Assembly: GCA_905221085.1 (NCBI GenBank)
Contig: CAJNBT010000010.1
Coordinates: 1-52,115 of the forward strand
DNA from: a bacterium
GTDB lineage: Bacteria > Bacillota > Bacilli > Lactobacillales > Streptococcaceae
Direction of reading: 5' to 3'
Length of the DNA: 52,115 nt
The notes beneath the pieces are model-generated. The model did not search any database, was not told the DNA's origin, and was given only the letters and a program-made list of their open reading frames with translations. The stretch's first letter is position 1. Every line of letters starts with the position of its first letter. This document shows positions 21,237 to 29,070 of the stretch, piece by piece. Made by a program: the position numbers and the translations under genes.

Positions 21237-21283
21237 AGTGCCTCCATCATTTCTTGCTTATATAATAATTCGATAGTAAAATG

Positions 21284-21299
21284 TTTTGAAAATCAAACT
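21284..21299 (-). promoter_or_regulatory. FabT operator upstream of fabK
   Basis: The minus strand reads AGTTTGATTTTCAAAA, containing the dyad TTTGA-N3-TCAAA known for FabT/FapR-like MarR sites in streptococcal fab promoters. It lies between acpP and fabK, close to weak -35/-10 sequences (TATTAT near 21262), so FabT bound there could block transcription of fabK onward. Confidence 0.7.
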
Positions 21300-21315
21300 A
21301 TTATATGAACAAGAG

Positions 21316-21335
21316 GGAGTGGGTTTCCCTACTCC
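21316..21335 (-). terminator. Hairpin between acpP and fabK
   Basis: GGAGTGGG and CCCTACTCC pair with one bulged base around a 3-base loop. The T run is weak on the operon strand (CTCTTGTT), so it is either an attenuator after acpP or an mRNA-stabilising 3' structure. Confidence 0.4.
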
Positions 21336-21352
21336 TTTTATTCATATTCTTC

Positions 21353-21577
21353 TTATTTTATTAGCTCTTCAACGTAGGCAACCAAGTCACCAACTGTTTT
21401 CAAGTCATCTTCTGCTTCGATTTGGATATCAAAAGCATCTTCAATTTCTGAGATTACTTGGAATAAGTCCAATGAATCTGCATCCAAATCATCAAAAGTT
21501 GATTCAAGTGTTACTTCTGATGCGTCTTTTCCAAGTTCTTCAACGATAATTTCTTGTACTTTTTCAAATACTGCCAT
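21353..21577 (-). CDS. acpP: Acyl carrier protein
   Basis: A 74-residue acidic four-helix carrier. The phosphopantetheine site is Ser35 in DADSLDL. It sits between fabH and fabK and is followed by a hairpin, consistent with a separately abundant acpP message. It is also the partner that increases FabT affinity for DNA in streptococci when loaded with long acyl chains (known from the family). Confidence 0.96.
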   Translation of the reverse strand: MAVFEKVQEIIVEELGKDASEVTLESTFDDLDADSLDLFQVISEIEDAFDIQIEAEDDLKTVGDLVAYVEELIK

Positions 21578-21635
21578 GATAGGACTCCTTTAAAATAAAT
21601 AGTTTTTTATAACAATGTGTTCACCACATGATTAC

Positions 21636-22610
21636 CTAAATTGTAAGAATGAGTGTGCCCCAGGTCAAGCCTCCACCGAAGCCTGATAGCAGAACAGTCT
21701 GACTACCATCTAAATGGATAAGGCCTTGTTCTACACACTCTGAAAGTAAAATCGGGATACTGGCTGCACTGGTATTGCCATATTTCATCATATTGGCTGG
21801 AAGTTTAGCTCGGTCGACACCGATTTTTCTAGCCATCTTATCCAAAATACGGTCATTAGCCTGATGAAGTAGCAGATAATCCAAGTTTGTCGCCTCTATA
21901 GGAGATTCTTCAATAGTCTGTTTGATAGACTTGGCTACATCTCGAATGGCAAAATCAAAGACTGCGCGCCCGTCCATCTTCAAAAATGAATCTGCATTTT
22001 CTTGATCTGAAAACGGAGAATGTAGGCCTGAATGTCCATAGGTCAGACACTCGCTACGACTTCCATCGCTATTGAGACTCTCTGCCAAGAAATGCTCTTG
22101 CTCGCTAGCTTCTAGCAAGACACCACCAGCACCATCTCCAAACAAAACAGCTGTTGATCGGTCCGACCAATCGACTGCTTTAGAGAGGGTTTCACTACCA
22201 ATCACCAAGCCTTTTTGAAAGCGACCAGTAGCGATAAACTTTGCAGCAGTTGATAAGGCAAATACAAATCCACTACAAGCCGCTGTTAGGTCAAAAGCAA
22301 AGGCCTTATTAGCACCAATATTGGCTTGGATACGAGCAGCTGTAGAGGGCATCATCGAATCTGGAGTAATGGTAGCTAGGATGATAAAATCCAACTCCTC
22401 CCCTGTGATTCCAGCTTTTGCCATCAGTTTCTTAGCAACCTCTGTAGCCAAATCACTAGTAGATTCTGTTCTTGAAATATGCCTTTGTCGTATTCCCGTC
22501 CGACTTGAAATCCACTCATCATTGGTATCCATAATCTGAGCCAAATCATGATTTGTAACCACTTGCTCTGGTACATAATGAGCAACCTGGCTTATTTTTG
22601 CAAAAGCCAT
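21636..22610 (-). CDS. fabH: 3-oxoacyl-ACP synthase III
   Basis: Starts fatty-acid synthesis by condensing acyl-CoA with malonyl-ACP. 324 residues, with the Cys-His-Asn triad visible: Cys112 (TAACSGF), His in LLHQANDRI (about 249) and Asn in [10 protein letters not shown]. The start codon shares one base with the fabT stop (TAATG), coupling the enzyme to the regulator. Confidence 0.97.
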   Translation of the reverse strand: MAFAKISQVAHYVPEQVVTNHDLAQIMDTNDEWISSRTGIRQRHISRTESTSDLATEVAKKLMAKAGITGEELDFIILATITPDSMMPSTAARIQANIGANKAFAFDLTAACSGFVFALSTAAKFIATGRFQKGLVIGSETLSKAVDWSDRSTAVLFGDGAGGVLLEASEQEHFLAESLNSDGSRSECLTYGHSGLHSPFSDQENADSFLKMDGRAVFDFAIRDVAKSIKQTIEESPIEATNLDYLLLHQANDRILDKMARKIGVDRAKLPANMMKYGNTSAASIPILLSECVEQGLIHLDGSQTVLLSGFGGGLTWGTLILTI

Positions 22611-23044
22611 TATTTCAAATCCTCCAAAAATTGATAAAGATTGGTTAAACCTTTGCTCATAACATCAATTTCTTCCTTACTCATACCATCAATGATTTTT
22701 TCAACCATTGTCTTGTGGAAACGTTTATGTAGTCTATGAACCAAGCGACCTTTCTTTGTCAAATGTAGATGCACCACACGACGATCCTGCTCTGAGCGAA
22801 TGCGTTCAATGTAACCCTTGCGTTCGAGATTATTCAAACTCGTCGTAACTGTCCCAAGAGTCACCATCAACTCTCTCGACACTTGACTTGGTGTCACATC
22901 TGGAACTTTTCCAATCACATCAATCGTATGCATTTCTTTGATGGAGATATCCTTGAAACGACTACCCCTCAAGCTAACTTCCTCGATAACGAGGACATTG
23001 TTAAATATAGATGTTAAATATTCATTAATACGTTGGTAGTCCAA
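22610..23044 (-). CDS. fabT: MarR-family fatty-acid regulator FabT
   Basis: Repressor of the FASII genes, 144 residues from the TTG start at 23044 (…DYQRINEYL). A longer in-frame reading to 23128 exists, but it would run through the promoter and operator; the TTG has a GAGGGG RBS just upstream. The winged-helix DNA-binding domain includes [21 protein letters not shown], and the wing has [14 protein letters not shown]. An imperfect FabT-like site lies in its own promoter, suggesting autoregulation. Followed directly by fabH. Confidence 0.95.
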   Translation of the reverse strand: MDYQRINEYLTSIFNNVLVIEEVSLRGSRFKDISIKEMHTIDVIGKVPDVTPSQVSRELMVTLGTVTTSLNNLERKGYIERIRSEQDRRVVHLHLTKKGRLVHRLHKRFHKTMVEKIIDGMSKEEIDVMSKGLTNLYQFLEDLK

Positions 23045-23070
23045 TTTCTTTTCCCCTCTTCTCAAAAAAA

Positions 23071-23128
23071 CTTTCAAAATCAAAACATTTGACAAGGGAA
23101 TTATATCAAACTTCAAAGAATGGTGCAA
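23071..23128 (-). promoter_or_regulatory. fabT-fabH promoter with FabT-like site
   Basis: Minus-strand -35 TTGCAC (23123-23128) and -10 TATAAT (23100-23105), 17-base spacer, starting just past the fabM stop. A TTTTGATTTTGAAAG sequence (23071-23085) in the early transcript resembles the FabT dyad with one changed half-site (TGAAA for TCAAA). Confidence 0.65.
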
Positions 23129-23136
23129 GTATTTTT

Positions 23137-23922
23137 CTATTTTCCTGTGAATTTAGGTCTTCTTCTCTCCGAATGAGCCCGAACTCCCTCTTTGAAATCC
23201 TCTGTTTGCGCGAGAAACTCTTGGAGATTCAATTCCAAAGTAGCATAATCTTGCCAATCTTTAAATTGGCTCTCCCAAACCAACTTCTTGATGGCAGCAT
23301 AGGAATTGCTTGAACCACGTCTCAATTTTTTAAGAAGCTGTTCTCTGTTTTTTTCTAACTTATCAGCTTCAGAAATGCGGTAAACTAACCCCCACTCCAT
23401 AGCTTTTTCTGCAGTCAAAGCCTCACCTGTCATGGCTATTTGGGCAGCACGCGTCACACCAATACTTCTGCTCAAGAGATGAATTCCTCCTGCATCTGGA
23501 GCCAAGCCAACTCCAACAAAGGCTTGGATAAATTTAGCCTTATCCGTTGCAAGACAGAAATCTGCAGCAACAGCCATATTCGCTGCAGCACCTGCAACAG
23601 CCCCGTCAACTTCCATCAAAACAGGCTTTGCAATTTGCTTGATTTTGTAAGAAATAGCATTGACTAGTTCTGCGATTTTCGTCAACGATGGAATATCATC
23701 CTCATCCACTGCCCGCTTCATCTCTACTAAATCTCCCCCAACTGAAAAGACTTTGCCATTCGCATTGATTAAGATAAAATGCACAGCCGGATCCTCTTCC
23801 GCCAGAGTCAAGGCTTCTAAAATCTCCTCACACATAGGGATATGAAAACCATTCGCGACATCAGGACGATTTAAGGTAAGGATTGCCAAGTCCTCTTCAA
23901 GCTGATAAATAATGTGTTCCAT
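23137..23922 (-). CDS. fabM: Trans-2-decenoyl-ACP isomerase FabM (crotonase family)
   Basis: A 261-residue crotonase-fold protein. FabM isomerises trans-2- to cis-3-decenoyl-ACP, the branch point to unsaturated fatty acids in streptococci. Oxyanion-hole segments [10 protein letters not shown] (about 59-68) and [17 protein letters not shown] are present. The C-terminus [14 protein letters not shown] is typical of the cluster-associated protein. RBS AAAAGGAG. Assignment to FabM rather than a generic enoyl-CoA hydratase rests on its place at the head of the fab cluster. It has its own promoter at 23971-23999. Confidence 0.9.
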   Translation of the reverse strand: MEHIIYQLEEDLAILTLNRPDVANGFHIPMCEEILEALTLAEEDPAVHFILINANGKVFSVGGDLVEMKRAVDEDDIPSLTKIAELVNAISYKIKQIAKPVLMEVDGAVAGAAANMAVAADFCLATDKAKFIQAFVGVGLAPDAGGIHLLSRSIGVTRAAQIAMTGEALTAEKAMEWGLVYRISEADKLEKNREQLLKKLRRGSSNSYAAIKKLVWESQFKDWQDYATLELNLQEFLAQTEDFKEGVRAHSERRRPKFTGK

Positions 23923-23970
23923 CAGGACTCCTTTTTATTTAGTAAGCTGTTTAAATTATTTCATTTCCAA

Positions 23971-23999
23971 AGTATATCTTTTTTAGGAGCAGAAAGCAA
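23971..23999 (-). promoter_or_regulatory. fabM promoter
   Basis: Minus-strand -35 TTGCTT (23994-23999), 17-base spacer, -10 TATACT (23971-23976), about 50 bases before the fabM start. Confidence 0.6.
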
Positions 24000-24000
24000 G

Positions 24001-24033
24001 AAAAAATCGACTGAAAGTGTCTCAGCCGATTGG
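24001..24033 (-). terminator. Terminator-like hairpin upstream of fabM
   Basis: Arms AATCGGCTGA and TCAGTCGATT (10 pairs, one G-U) followed on the minus strand by T6. No minus-strand gene lies upstream, and it ends next to the fabM -35, so it may shield the operon from antisense transcripts of lysC. Confidence 0.55.
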
Positions 24034-24072
24034 AAAGGCTAGCTTTAGATAGAAAGCATCTCATTTTCTTCA

Positions 24073-24101
24073 TTGAAAAAAGGTTTTCTTTCTGCTATAA
24101 T
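24073..24101 (+). promoter_or_regulatory. lysC promoter
   Basis: -35 TTGAAA (24073-24078), 17-base spacer, -10 TATAAT (24096-24101), 30 bases before the lysC start, with RBS AGGAG between. Confidence 0.75.
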
Positions 24102-24130
24102 CGTATAAAATACTTACTTTAGGAGTTCTT

Positions 24131-25495
24131 ATGAAAGTTGTTAAATTTGGAGGTAGCTCTCTTGCCTCTGCTGGTCAATTAGAAAAAGTTTTAAACATCG
24201 TAAAAAGCGATCCTGAACGCCGTTTTGTAGTTGTTTCTGCTCCTGGTAAACGCAATGCTGAAGATACTAAGGTTACGGATGCCTTGATTAAATACTACCG
24301 CAACTATGTTGCTGGTAACGATATTAGCAAGAGCCAAAACTGGATTATCGACCGCTATGCAGCTATGGTTAGTGAATTAGGACTGAAACCAGCTGTTCTA
24401 GAGAAAATTTCAAAAAGCATTCGTGCCTTGGCAAGTCTTCCTATCGAAGAAAACGAATTTCTCTACGATACTTTCCTAGCAGCGGGTGAAAATAACAATG
24501 CTAAATTGATTGCTGCCTACTTTAACCAAAATGGTATCGATGCACGCTATGTTCACCCTCGAGAAGCTGGGATTGTGGTAACAAGTGAACCTGGCAACGC
24601 TCGCATCGTGCCATCAAGTTATGACAAGATTGAAGAATTGACAAATGCAAATGAAGTCCTTGTCATTCCTGGTTTCTTTGGAGTTACCAAGGAAAATCAA
24701 ATCTGTACCTTCTCACGTGGGGGATCAGACATTACAGGCTCTATCATTGCTGCAGGAGTTAAAGCTGACCTCTATGAAAACTTTACAGACGTTGATGGTA
24801 TCTTTGCAGCCCACCCAGGCATTATCCACCAACCACACTCGATTCCTGAGTTAACCTACCGTGAAATGCGTGAGTTGGCTTATGCAGGCTTTTCAGTCCT
24901 TCATGACGAGGCTCTTCTTCCTGCCTACCGAGGAAAAATTCCTCTGGTTATCAAGAATACCAACAATCCTGACCATCCAGGTACTCGTATCGTTTTAAAA
25001 CACAGTAGTGATGAATTTCCAGTTGTAGGAATTGCTGGTGATTCTGACTTTGTCAGCATCAACATGTCTAAATACCTCATGAACCGCGAGATTGGATTTG
25101 GTCGCAAGGTTCTGCAAATCCTTGAAGACCTCAACATCGGTTGGGAACATATGCCAACTGGTATCGACGATCTTTCAATCATCCTCCGTTCTCGTGAACT
25201 AACTCCTATCAAGGAAGAAGAAATTCTTCGTCAGTTGGTTCAAAAGGCTGAAGTAGACCATGCAGAAATCGAACACGACCTTTCAATCATTATGATTGTT
25301 GGTGAAAAGATGAAGAGTCATATCGGTGTAACAGCTACTGCAACACGTGCTCTATCTGAAAACAAGATCAATATCCAGATGATGTCTCAAGGTTCTAGTG
25401 AAGTTTCTATCATGTTCGTTGTCAATAAGGACCAAGAAAAAGCAGCGATTAAAGCCCTCTACAATGCCTTTTTCGGCGAAAGTAAGGAAGACTAA
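24131..25495 (+). CDS. lysC: Aspartate kinase
   Basis: Phosphorylates aspartate, the first step toward lysine, threonine, methionine and diaminopimelate/cell-wall precursors. 454 residues. The amino-acid kinase domain starts VVKFGGSSLAS (3-13) and includes FSRGGSDITGS (the substrate-binding region). C-terminal ACT domains, which normally bind feedback amino acids, cover about 300-454 (GVTATATRALSENKINIQMMSQGSSEVS is the typical ACT segment). Monofunctional: no homoserine dehydrogenase domain. DUF956 follows 2 bases later. Confidence 0.95.
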   Translation: MKVVKFGGSSLASAGQLEKVLNIVKSDPERRFVVVSAPGKRNAEDTKVTDALIKYYRNYVAGNDISKSQNWIIDRYAAMVSELGLKPAVLEKISKSIRALASLPIEENEFLYDTFLAAGENNNAKLIAAYFNQNGIDARYVHPREAGIVVTSEPGNARIVPSSYDKIEELTNANEVLVIPGFFGVTKENQICTFSRGGSDITGSIIAAGVKADLYENFTDVDGIFAAHPGIIHQPHSIPELTYREMRELAYAGFSVLHDEALLPAYRGKIPLVIKNTNNPDHPGTRIVLKHSSDEFPVVGIAGDSDFVSINMSKYLMNREIGFGRKVLQILEDLNIGWEHMPTGIDDLSIILRSRELTPIKEEEILRQLVQKAEVDHAEIEHDLSIIMIVGEKMKSHIGVTATATRALSENKINIQMMSQGSSEVSIMFVVNKDQEKAAIKALYNAFFGESKED

Positions 25496-25497
25496 AC

Positions 25498-25869
25498 ATG
25501 GTCCAATCGCTTAATAAAACCGTGCTTCTCAGCACGACAGGCACCTCCTACCTCTCTATAGCTGGGAAAGTTGGGAAATTCCTTGTCGGAGATCAGGCTT
25601 TAGAATTTTACCCAGATGTCAATGTCGAACAATTTATCCAGATTCCTTGGAGCCATATCAACCAAATTGGAGCCAATGTCACTGGACGCAAAATCAGTCG
25701 CCACTTCGAAGTCTTTACAGACAGAGGAAAATTCCTCTTTGCTTCAAAAGACTCAGGTGCCATTCTCAAAATTGCACGCGAAAAACTGGGGAATGACAAG
25801 GTCGTCAAACTTCCTACCCTGATTCAGACAATTGGTCAAAAATTTAAAAATCTATTTGCAAAAAAGTAG
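25498..25869 (+). CDS. DUF956 family protein (ManO-like)
   Basis: A 123-residue soluble protein. The core TSYLSIAGKVGKFLVGDQALEF, the FIQIPWSHINQI segment and FASKDSGAILKIARE match the DUF956 pattern. DUF956 genes (sometimes called manO) usually follow mannose PTS operons, which are absent here; its role is not established. It starts 2 bases after lysC, so it is probably cotranscribed. The serS promoter lies inside its last codons. Confidence 0.8.
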   Translation: MVQSLNKTVLLSTTGTSYLSIAGKVGKFLVGDQALEFYPDVNVEQFIQIPWSHINQIGANVTGRKISRHFEVFTDRGKFLFASKDSGAILKIAREKLGNDKVVKLPTLIQTIGQKFKNLFAKK

Positions 25870-25884
25870 AAACTTTAGTATAAT
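25856..25884 (+). promoter_or_regulatory. serS leader promoter
   Basis: -35 TTGCAA (25856-25861), 17-base spacer, -10 TATAAT (25879-25884). It overlaps the end of the DUF956 gene, and transcription should begin near 25890 at the base of T-box stem I. Confidence 0.75.
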
Positions 25885-25888
25885 CATA

Positions 25889-26067
25889 GCAACGGATAAG
25901 TAGGTTATCTTCTTCTTTCAGAAAGTCTGCGGATGCTGCGAGCAGATAGGAGGGATAGGTGAAATTCTACCGTTAGTAACAATTACATACACAATCAAGT
26001 GCACACCTGTGAAGTTGGATGGAACCGTGGCCCTGCCACTCCAACGCTTTGTCAGGTGTGCTTTTTT
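25889..26067 (+). promoter_or_regulatory. T-box leader controlling serS
   Basis: Leader RNA that senses uncharged tRNA(Ser). The T-box core TGGATGGAACCGTGG (26016-26030) sits inside the left side of a terminator whose stem is gcacacctg/caggtgtgc (26001-26009 and 26053-26061), followed by T6. Stem I is closed by AACGG (about 25891) and CCGTT (25970-25974), with an AGTA-type internal-loop sequence on the 5' side. A TCT triplet (25966-25968) in the 3' internal loop is the likely serine specifier codon; the triplet assignment is tentative. Confidence 0.9.
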
Positions 26068-26082
26068 CATAAAGGAGTTTTT

Positions 26083-27357
26083 ATGTTAGATATCAAACGT
26101 ATTCGTACAGACTTTGACGCTGTCGCAGAAAAATTGGCTACACGTGGTGTAGATGCTGCTGTCTTGAATGAGATGAAAGAAATCGATGCTAAACGTCGTG
26201 ACATTTTAGTCAAGGTTGAAACTCTCAAGGCAGAACGTAACACAGTTTCAGCTGAGATTGCCCAAGCTAAGCGCAACAAGGAAAATGCAGATGACAAGAT
26301 TGCTGCCATGCAAACTCTATCTGCTGAAGTCAAAGCCTTGGATGCTGAATTGGCAGAAATCGATGCTAAATTGACAGAATTTACCACTACTCTTCCAAAT
26401 ATTCCAGCTGATAGCGTTCCTGTTGGGGCTGACGAAGAAGACAATGTGGAAGTTCGCCGTTGGGGGACTCCACGCGAGTTCAATTTCGAGCCAAAAGCTC
26501 ACTGGGATCTGGGTGAAGACCTTGGCATCCTTGACTGGGAACGTGGTGGTAAGGTAACAGGAGCTCGCTTCCTCTTCTATAAAGGTCTCGGCGCTCGTTT
26601 GGAACGTGCTATCTACAACTTTATGTTGGATGAACATGGAAAGGAAGGCTATACGGAAGTCATCACGCCTTACATGGTTAACCATGATTCTATGTTTGGT
26701 ACTGGTCAATATCCAAAATTCAAGGAAGACACTTTTGAACTCAGTGACAGCAATTATGTCCTTATTCCTACAGCCGAAGTTCCTCTGACAAACTACTACC
26801 GTGATGAAATCCTTGACGGTAAAGACCTGCCAATCTACTTCACTGCTATGAGCCCATCATTCCGTTCTGAGGCTGGTTCTGCTGGTCGTGATACTCGTGG
26901 CTTGATTCGTTTACACCAATTCCACAAGGTTGAAATGGTCAAATTTGCCAAGCCAGAAGAATCTTATGAAGAATTGGAAAAAATGACAGCCAACGCTGAA
27001 AATATCCTTCAAAAGCTCAACCTTCCATACCGTGTCGTTGCTCTCTCTACTGGAGATATGGGCTTCTCAGCTGCTAAAACTTACGACTTGGAAGTATGGA
27101 TTCCAGCGCAAAACAATTACCGTGAAATCTCAAGCTGTTCAAACACAGAAGATTTCCAAGCTCGTCGTGCCCAAATCCGTTACCGTGATGAAGCTGATGG
27201 CAAGGTTAAATTGCTCCACACCTTAAACGGTTCTGGACTTGCAGTTGGACGTACAGTGGCTGCTATTCTTGAAAACTACCAAAATGAAGATGGTTCTGTG
27301 ACCATTCCAGAAGCACTTCGTCCATACATGGATGGAGCTGAAGTCATCAAACCATAA
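26083..27357 (+). CDS. serS: Seryl-tRNA synthetase
   Basis: Class IIa synthetase, 424 residues from the ATG at 26083, which has RBS AAAGGAG. A longer in-frame reading from 25999 runs through the T-box terminator and is not the protein. The N-terminal coiled-coil arm that holds the tRNA(Ser) long variable arm spans about 25-105 (charged Lys/Glu/Ala heptads). Motif 2 is [14 protein letters not shown]...HQFHKVE and motif 3 is [19 protein letters not shown]. Expression should rise when serine charging is low, through the T-box. Confidence 0.97.
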   Translation: MLDIKRIRTDFDAVAEKLATRGVDAAVLNEMKEIDAKRRDILVKVETLKAERNTVSAEIAQAKRNKENADDKIAAMQTLSAEVKALDAELAEIDAKLTEFTTTLPNIPADSVPVGADEEDNVEVRRWGTPREFNFEPKAHWDLGEDLGILDWERGGKVTGARFLFYKGLGARLERAIYNFMLDEHGKEGYTEVITPYMVNHDSMFGTGQYPKFKEDTFELSDSNYVLIPTAEVPLTNYYRDEILDGKDLPIYFTAMSPSFRSEAGSAGRDTRGLIRLHQFHKVEMVKFAKPEESYEELEKMTANAENILQKLNLPYRVVALSTGDMGFSAAKTYDLEVWIPAQNNYREISSCSNTEDFQARRAQIRYRDEADGKVKLLHTLNGSGLAVGRTVAAILENYQNEDGSVTIPEALRPYMDGAEVIKP

Positions 27358-27362
27358 AAAAT

Positions 27363-27396
27363 AAGGTTTAGCTATTTCTAGCTAGACCTTTTTTCG
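27363..27396. terminator. Bidirectional terminator between serS and the TDT transporter
   Basis: Stem AAGGT-AGCT and AGCT-ACCTT (27363-27373 and 27380-27390) with T/A runs on both sides, serving the convergent genes. It includes the last codons of the minus-strand gene. Confidence 0.75.
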
Positions 27397-28281
27397 TAAC
27401 CAATTCAGATAAGCGCCTAATACAAAGAGCAAAATAATTAAGCAAATAGCAGTTTCAACCAGTACCAAATACTCCAAAAATGGAAGTTTCAAGATTCCCT
27501 GAGCCATCTTGAGCGAAGTAGCTGTAATAATGGTTGGGAAGGTGAGGGCTGAAAAGGCTGGTTGAAAACCTTGTTTTAAAATATTGGGTAGGCGAGTCAA
27601 AACAAAGAAAAAGGAGGATTGAGAAGCCAAAATCATGGCAATCAAGAGCCAAGTCGGTAGGCTAGCTCCTCCAACTCGAACTAGGGAAGCCAAGAGCAGA
27701 GAGAAAGGAGCACAGTAGATCCCCTCTTGTCCAAGCATGGCTAGTGGGAGTGGATGTTTCTTTAAATCACTATAAATAAGAGGATAGAGATAGAAGGTCA
27801 ATAGAAATCCAAAACTCAAGGTCGCATAGGCAATTTTGATGATGCCTACAAGAGGATAGGTCAAGGCTGCTACTGCTATCCCTACATAGAGAACAGTCCA
27901 GCTTGGAGTGGCATGAACCCTCCGACCTGGACAGGCAAACTTGATGGTGAAACCAGCAATCAAGGCCAAATCCAAGAGAAATGAAAACCACCAGAGTCCT
28001 TGCGCTACCAAAGGAAGATGAGGGAAGACGCGAAAGACATAAGTCGATAAAATCATCCCAGCCATGGGAAAGGTGGCCATTCCTGACAAAAGAGGAGGCT
28101 TGGTCAATTCTTTCTTAGTTTCCTTCCAATTAAAAAGATGCAAAATTAGAAAATAAATCCATAAAATCAAACCTGTCAGACTCAACAGATGGGATAGAAC
28201 CGGCAACGTATCTAAAACGAGATTCCCAGCTCCTGCTAAACCTAGCAAACAACCAGAAAATACTAAGGGTAGTTTTTTCAT
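27382..28281 (-). CDS. TDT-family (TehA/SLAC1-like) membrane transporter
   Basis: Integral membrane protein of 299 residues with about nine to ten hydrophobic segments. FSGCLLGLAGAGN at the start, GMATFPMAGMILSTYVF and SALTFPTIITATSLK are characteristic of the tellurite-resistance/dicarboxylate transporter (TDT, SLAC1-like) family, which includes anion channels and dicarboxylate or sulphite exporters. The substrate cannot be told from sequence. RBS GGAGG. It has its own extended -10 promoter (28310-28318) and terminator. Old annotations of pneumococcal homologues as 'exfoliative toxin' are misleading. Confidence 0.85.
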   Translation of the reverse strand: MKKLPLVFSGCLLGLAGAGNLVLDTLPVLSHLLSLTGLILWIYFLILHLFNWKETKKELTKPPLLSGMATFPMAGMILSTYVFRVFPHLPLVAQGLWWFSFLLDLALIAGFTIKFACPGRRVHATPSWTVLYVGIAVAALTYPLVGIIKIAYATLSFGFLLTFYLYPLIYSDLKKHPLPLAMLGQEGIYCAPFSLLLASLVRVGGASLPTWLLIAMILASQSSFFFVLTRLPNILKQGFQPAFSALTFPTIITATSLKMAQGILKLPFLEYLVLVETAICLIILLFVLGAYLNWLRKKV

Positions 28282-28309
28282 GGCAACCTCCGTTAATCAT
28301 ATTATTATT

Positions 28310-28318
28310 AGTATAGCA
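28310..28318 (-). promoter_or_regulatory. Extended -10 promoter of the TDT gene
   Basis: The minus strand reads TGCTATACT, with -10 TATACT at 28310-28315; the -35 is weak. About 30 bases before the start codon. Confidence 0.5.
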
Positions 28319-28342
28319 TAAAAGCGCTTAAATGAGGGTATA

Positions 28343-28378
28343 AAAAATGAAGTCCGATTATTTTAGACTTCATTTTTA
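28343..28378 (-). terminator. Terminator of the AhpD-like gene
   Basis: Stem AAAATGAAGTC/GACTTCATTTT with an 11-base loop, T-rich on the minus-strand exit. Confidence 0.75.
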
Positions 28379-28390
28379 CTCAGATAAGTA

Positions 28391-28939
28391 TTAAGCATAG
28401 GGTTGCAATTCTGGGTTAATTGGTGTATTGGCTAGATTGTTGGCATAGTTACAGAGGCTTGCTAGGCTGACACCAAGAACCACATCCAAGGCATTTTGTT
28501 GCGTGTAGCCAGCTTCTAGAAACTCAGCTAAGGCTTCATCTCCTACACGACCCTTGGTATTGATAACTGCCAAGGTAAACTTAGCTAGGGTGTCCAATTT
28601 AGAATCTGTTTCAATTGGAGTACGATTGCGAAGGGCTTGAAGAAGGTCATCGTTCATCTGGATTTGTTTGATTGAAAAGGCTGTGTGACCTGCGACACAG
28701 AAGGCACAACCATTGGTCACGGCAGCTGTGATTTGCACTACTTCACGCTCAACGGGTGTCAGGCTGTTGCGACGATTGATGGCTCCGACAGTACGGTAAG
28801 CCTCCAAAGCAGTCGGTGCATTAGCCAAGAGACCGATTAGGTTGGGAATATAGCCATTGTTATCTTTTTCTACTGTTTCAAGAACTTCTTTCACTTCTGC
28901 TGGCGCTGATTCTACTGTATGAATTGTAAATGTTGTCAT
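28391..28939 (-). CDS. Carboxymuconolactone decarboxylase / AhpD-like protein
   Basis: 182 residues if the second of two adjacent ATGs is used (28939, 7 bases from the AAGAGG RBS). An upstream in-frame ATG at 28957 lacks an RBS. The AhpD core motif is present as NGCAFCVAGH (two cysteines separated by two residues, then His), the arrangement of alkylhydroperoxidases that act through a redox disulphide. The N-terminal half follows the peroxidase-related pattern (GYIPNLIGLLANAP). The partner reductant is unknown. Monocistronic. Confidence 0.85.
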   Translation of the reverse strand: MTTFTIHTVESAPAEVKEVLETVEKDNNGYIPNLIGLLANAPTALEAYRTVGAINRRNSLTPVEREVVQITAAVTNGCAFCVAGHTAFSIKQIQMNDDLLQALRNRTPIETDSKLDTLAKFTLAVINTKGRVGDEALAEFLEAGYTQQNALDVVLGVSLASLCNYANNLANTPINPELQPYA

Positions 28940-29045
28940 CATAAAACCTCTTTTCATGTTGTTGAAACCTAGTCTATCACAGATTCTATACCTTGTATAA
29001 TATATATTTTAAATTGCACCGATAGAAATTTTTTATGAAAGCAAA

Positions 29046-29067
29046 AAATCACACGCGATGTGTGATT
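29046..29067 (-). terminator. Terminator of the AGCS symporter gene
   Basis: Stem AATCACAC/GTGTGATT, 5-base loop, followed on the minus strand by T4-6. Confidence 0.8.
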
Positions 29068-29070
29068 CCA

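Noticed and set aside
23045..23128. Longer FabT reading starting at 23128
   Set aside because: It would run through the fabT promoter and operator; the TTG at 23044 gives the usual 144-residue protein with an RBS.
13364..23922. Possibility that the fatty-acid cluster is incomplete or carries a fabI
   Set aside because: All expected genes are present and full length with intact active sites; FabK serves as enoyl reductase, so the cluster is ordinary for streptococci.
25999..26082. N-terminal extension of serS starting at 25999
   Set aside because: It translates the T-box antiterminator/terminator; the ATG at 26083 has the RBS and the family N-terminus.
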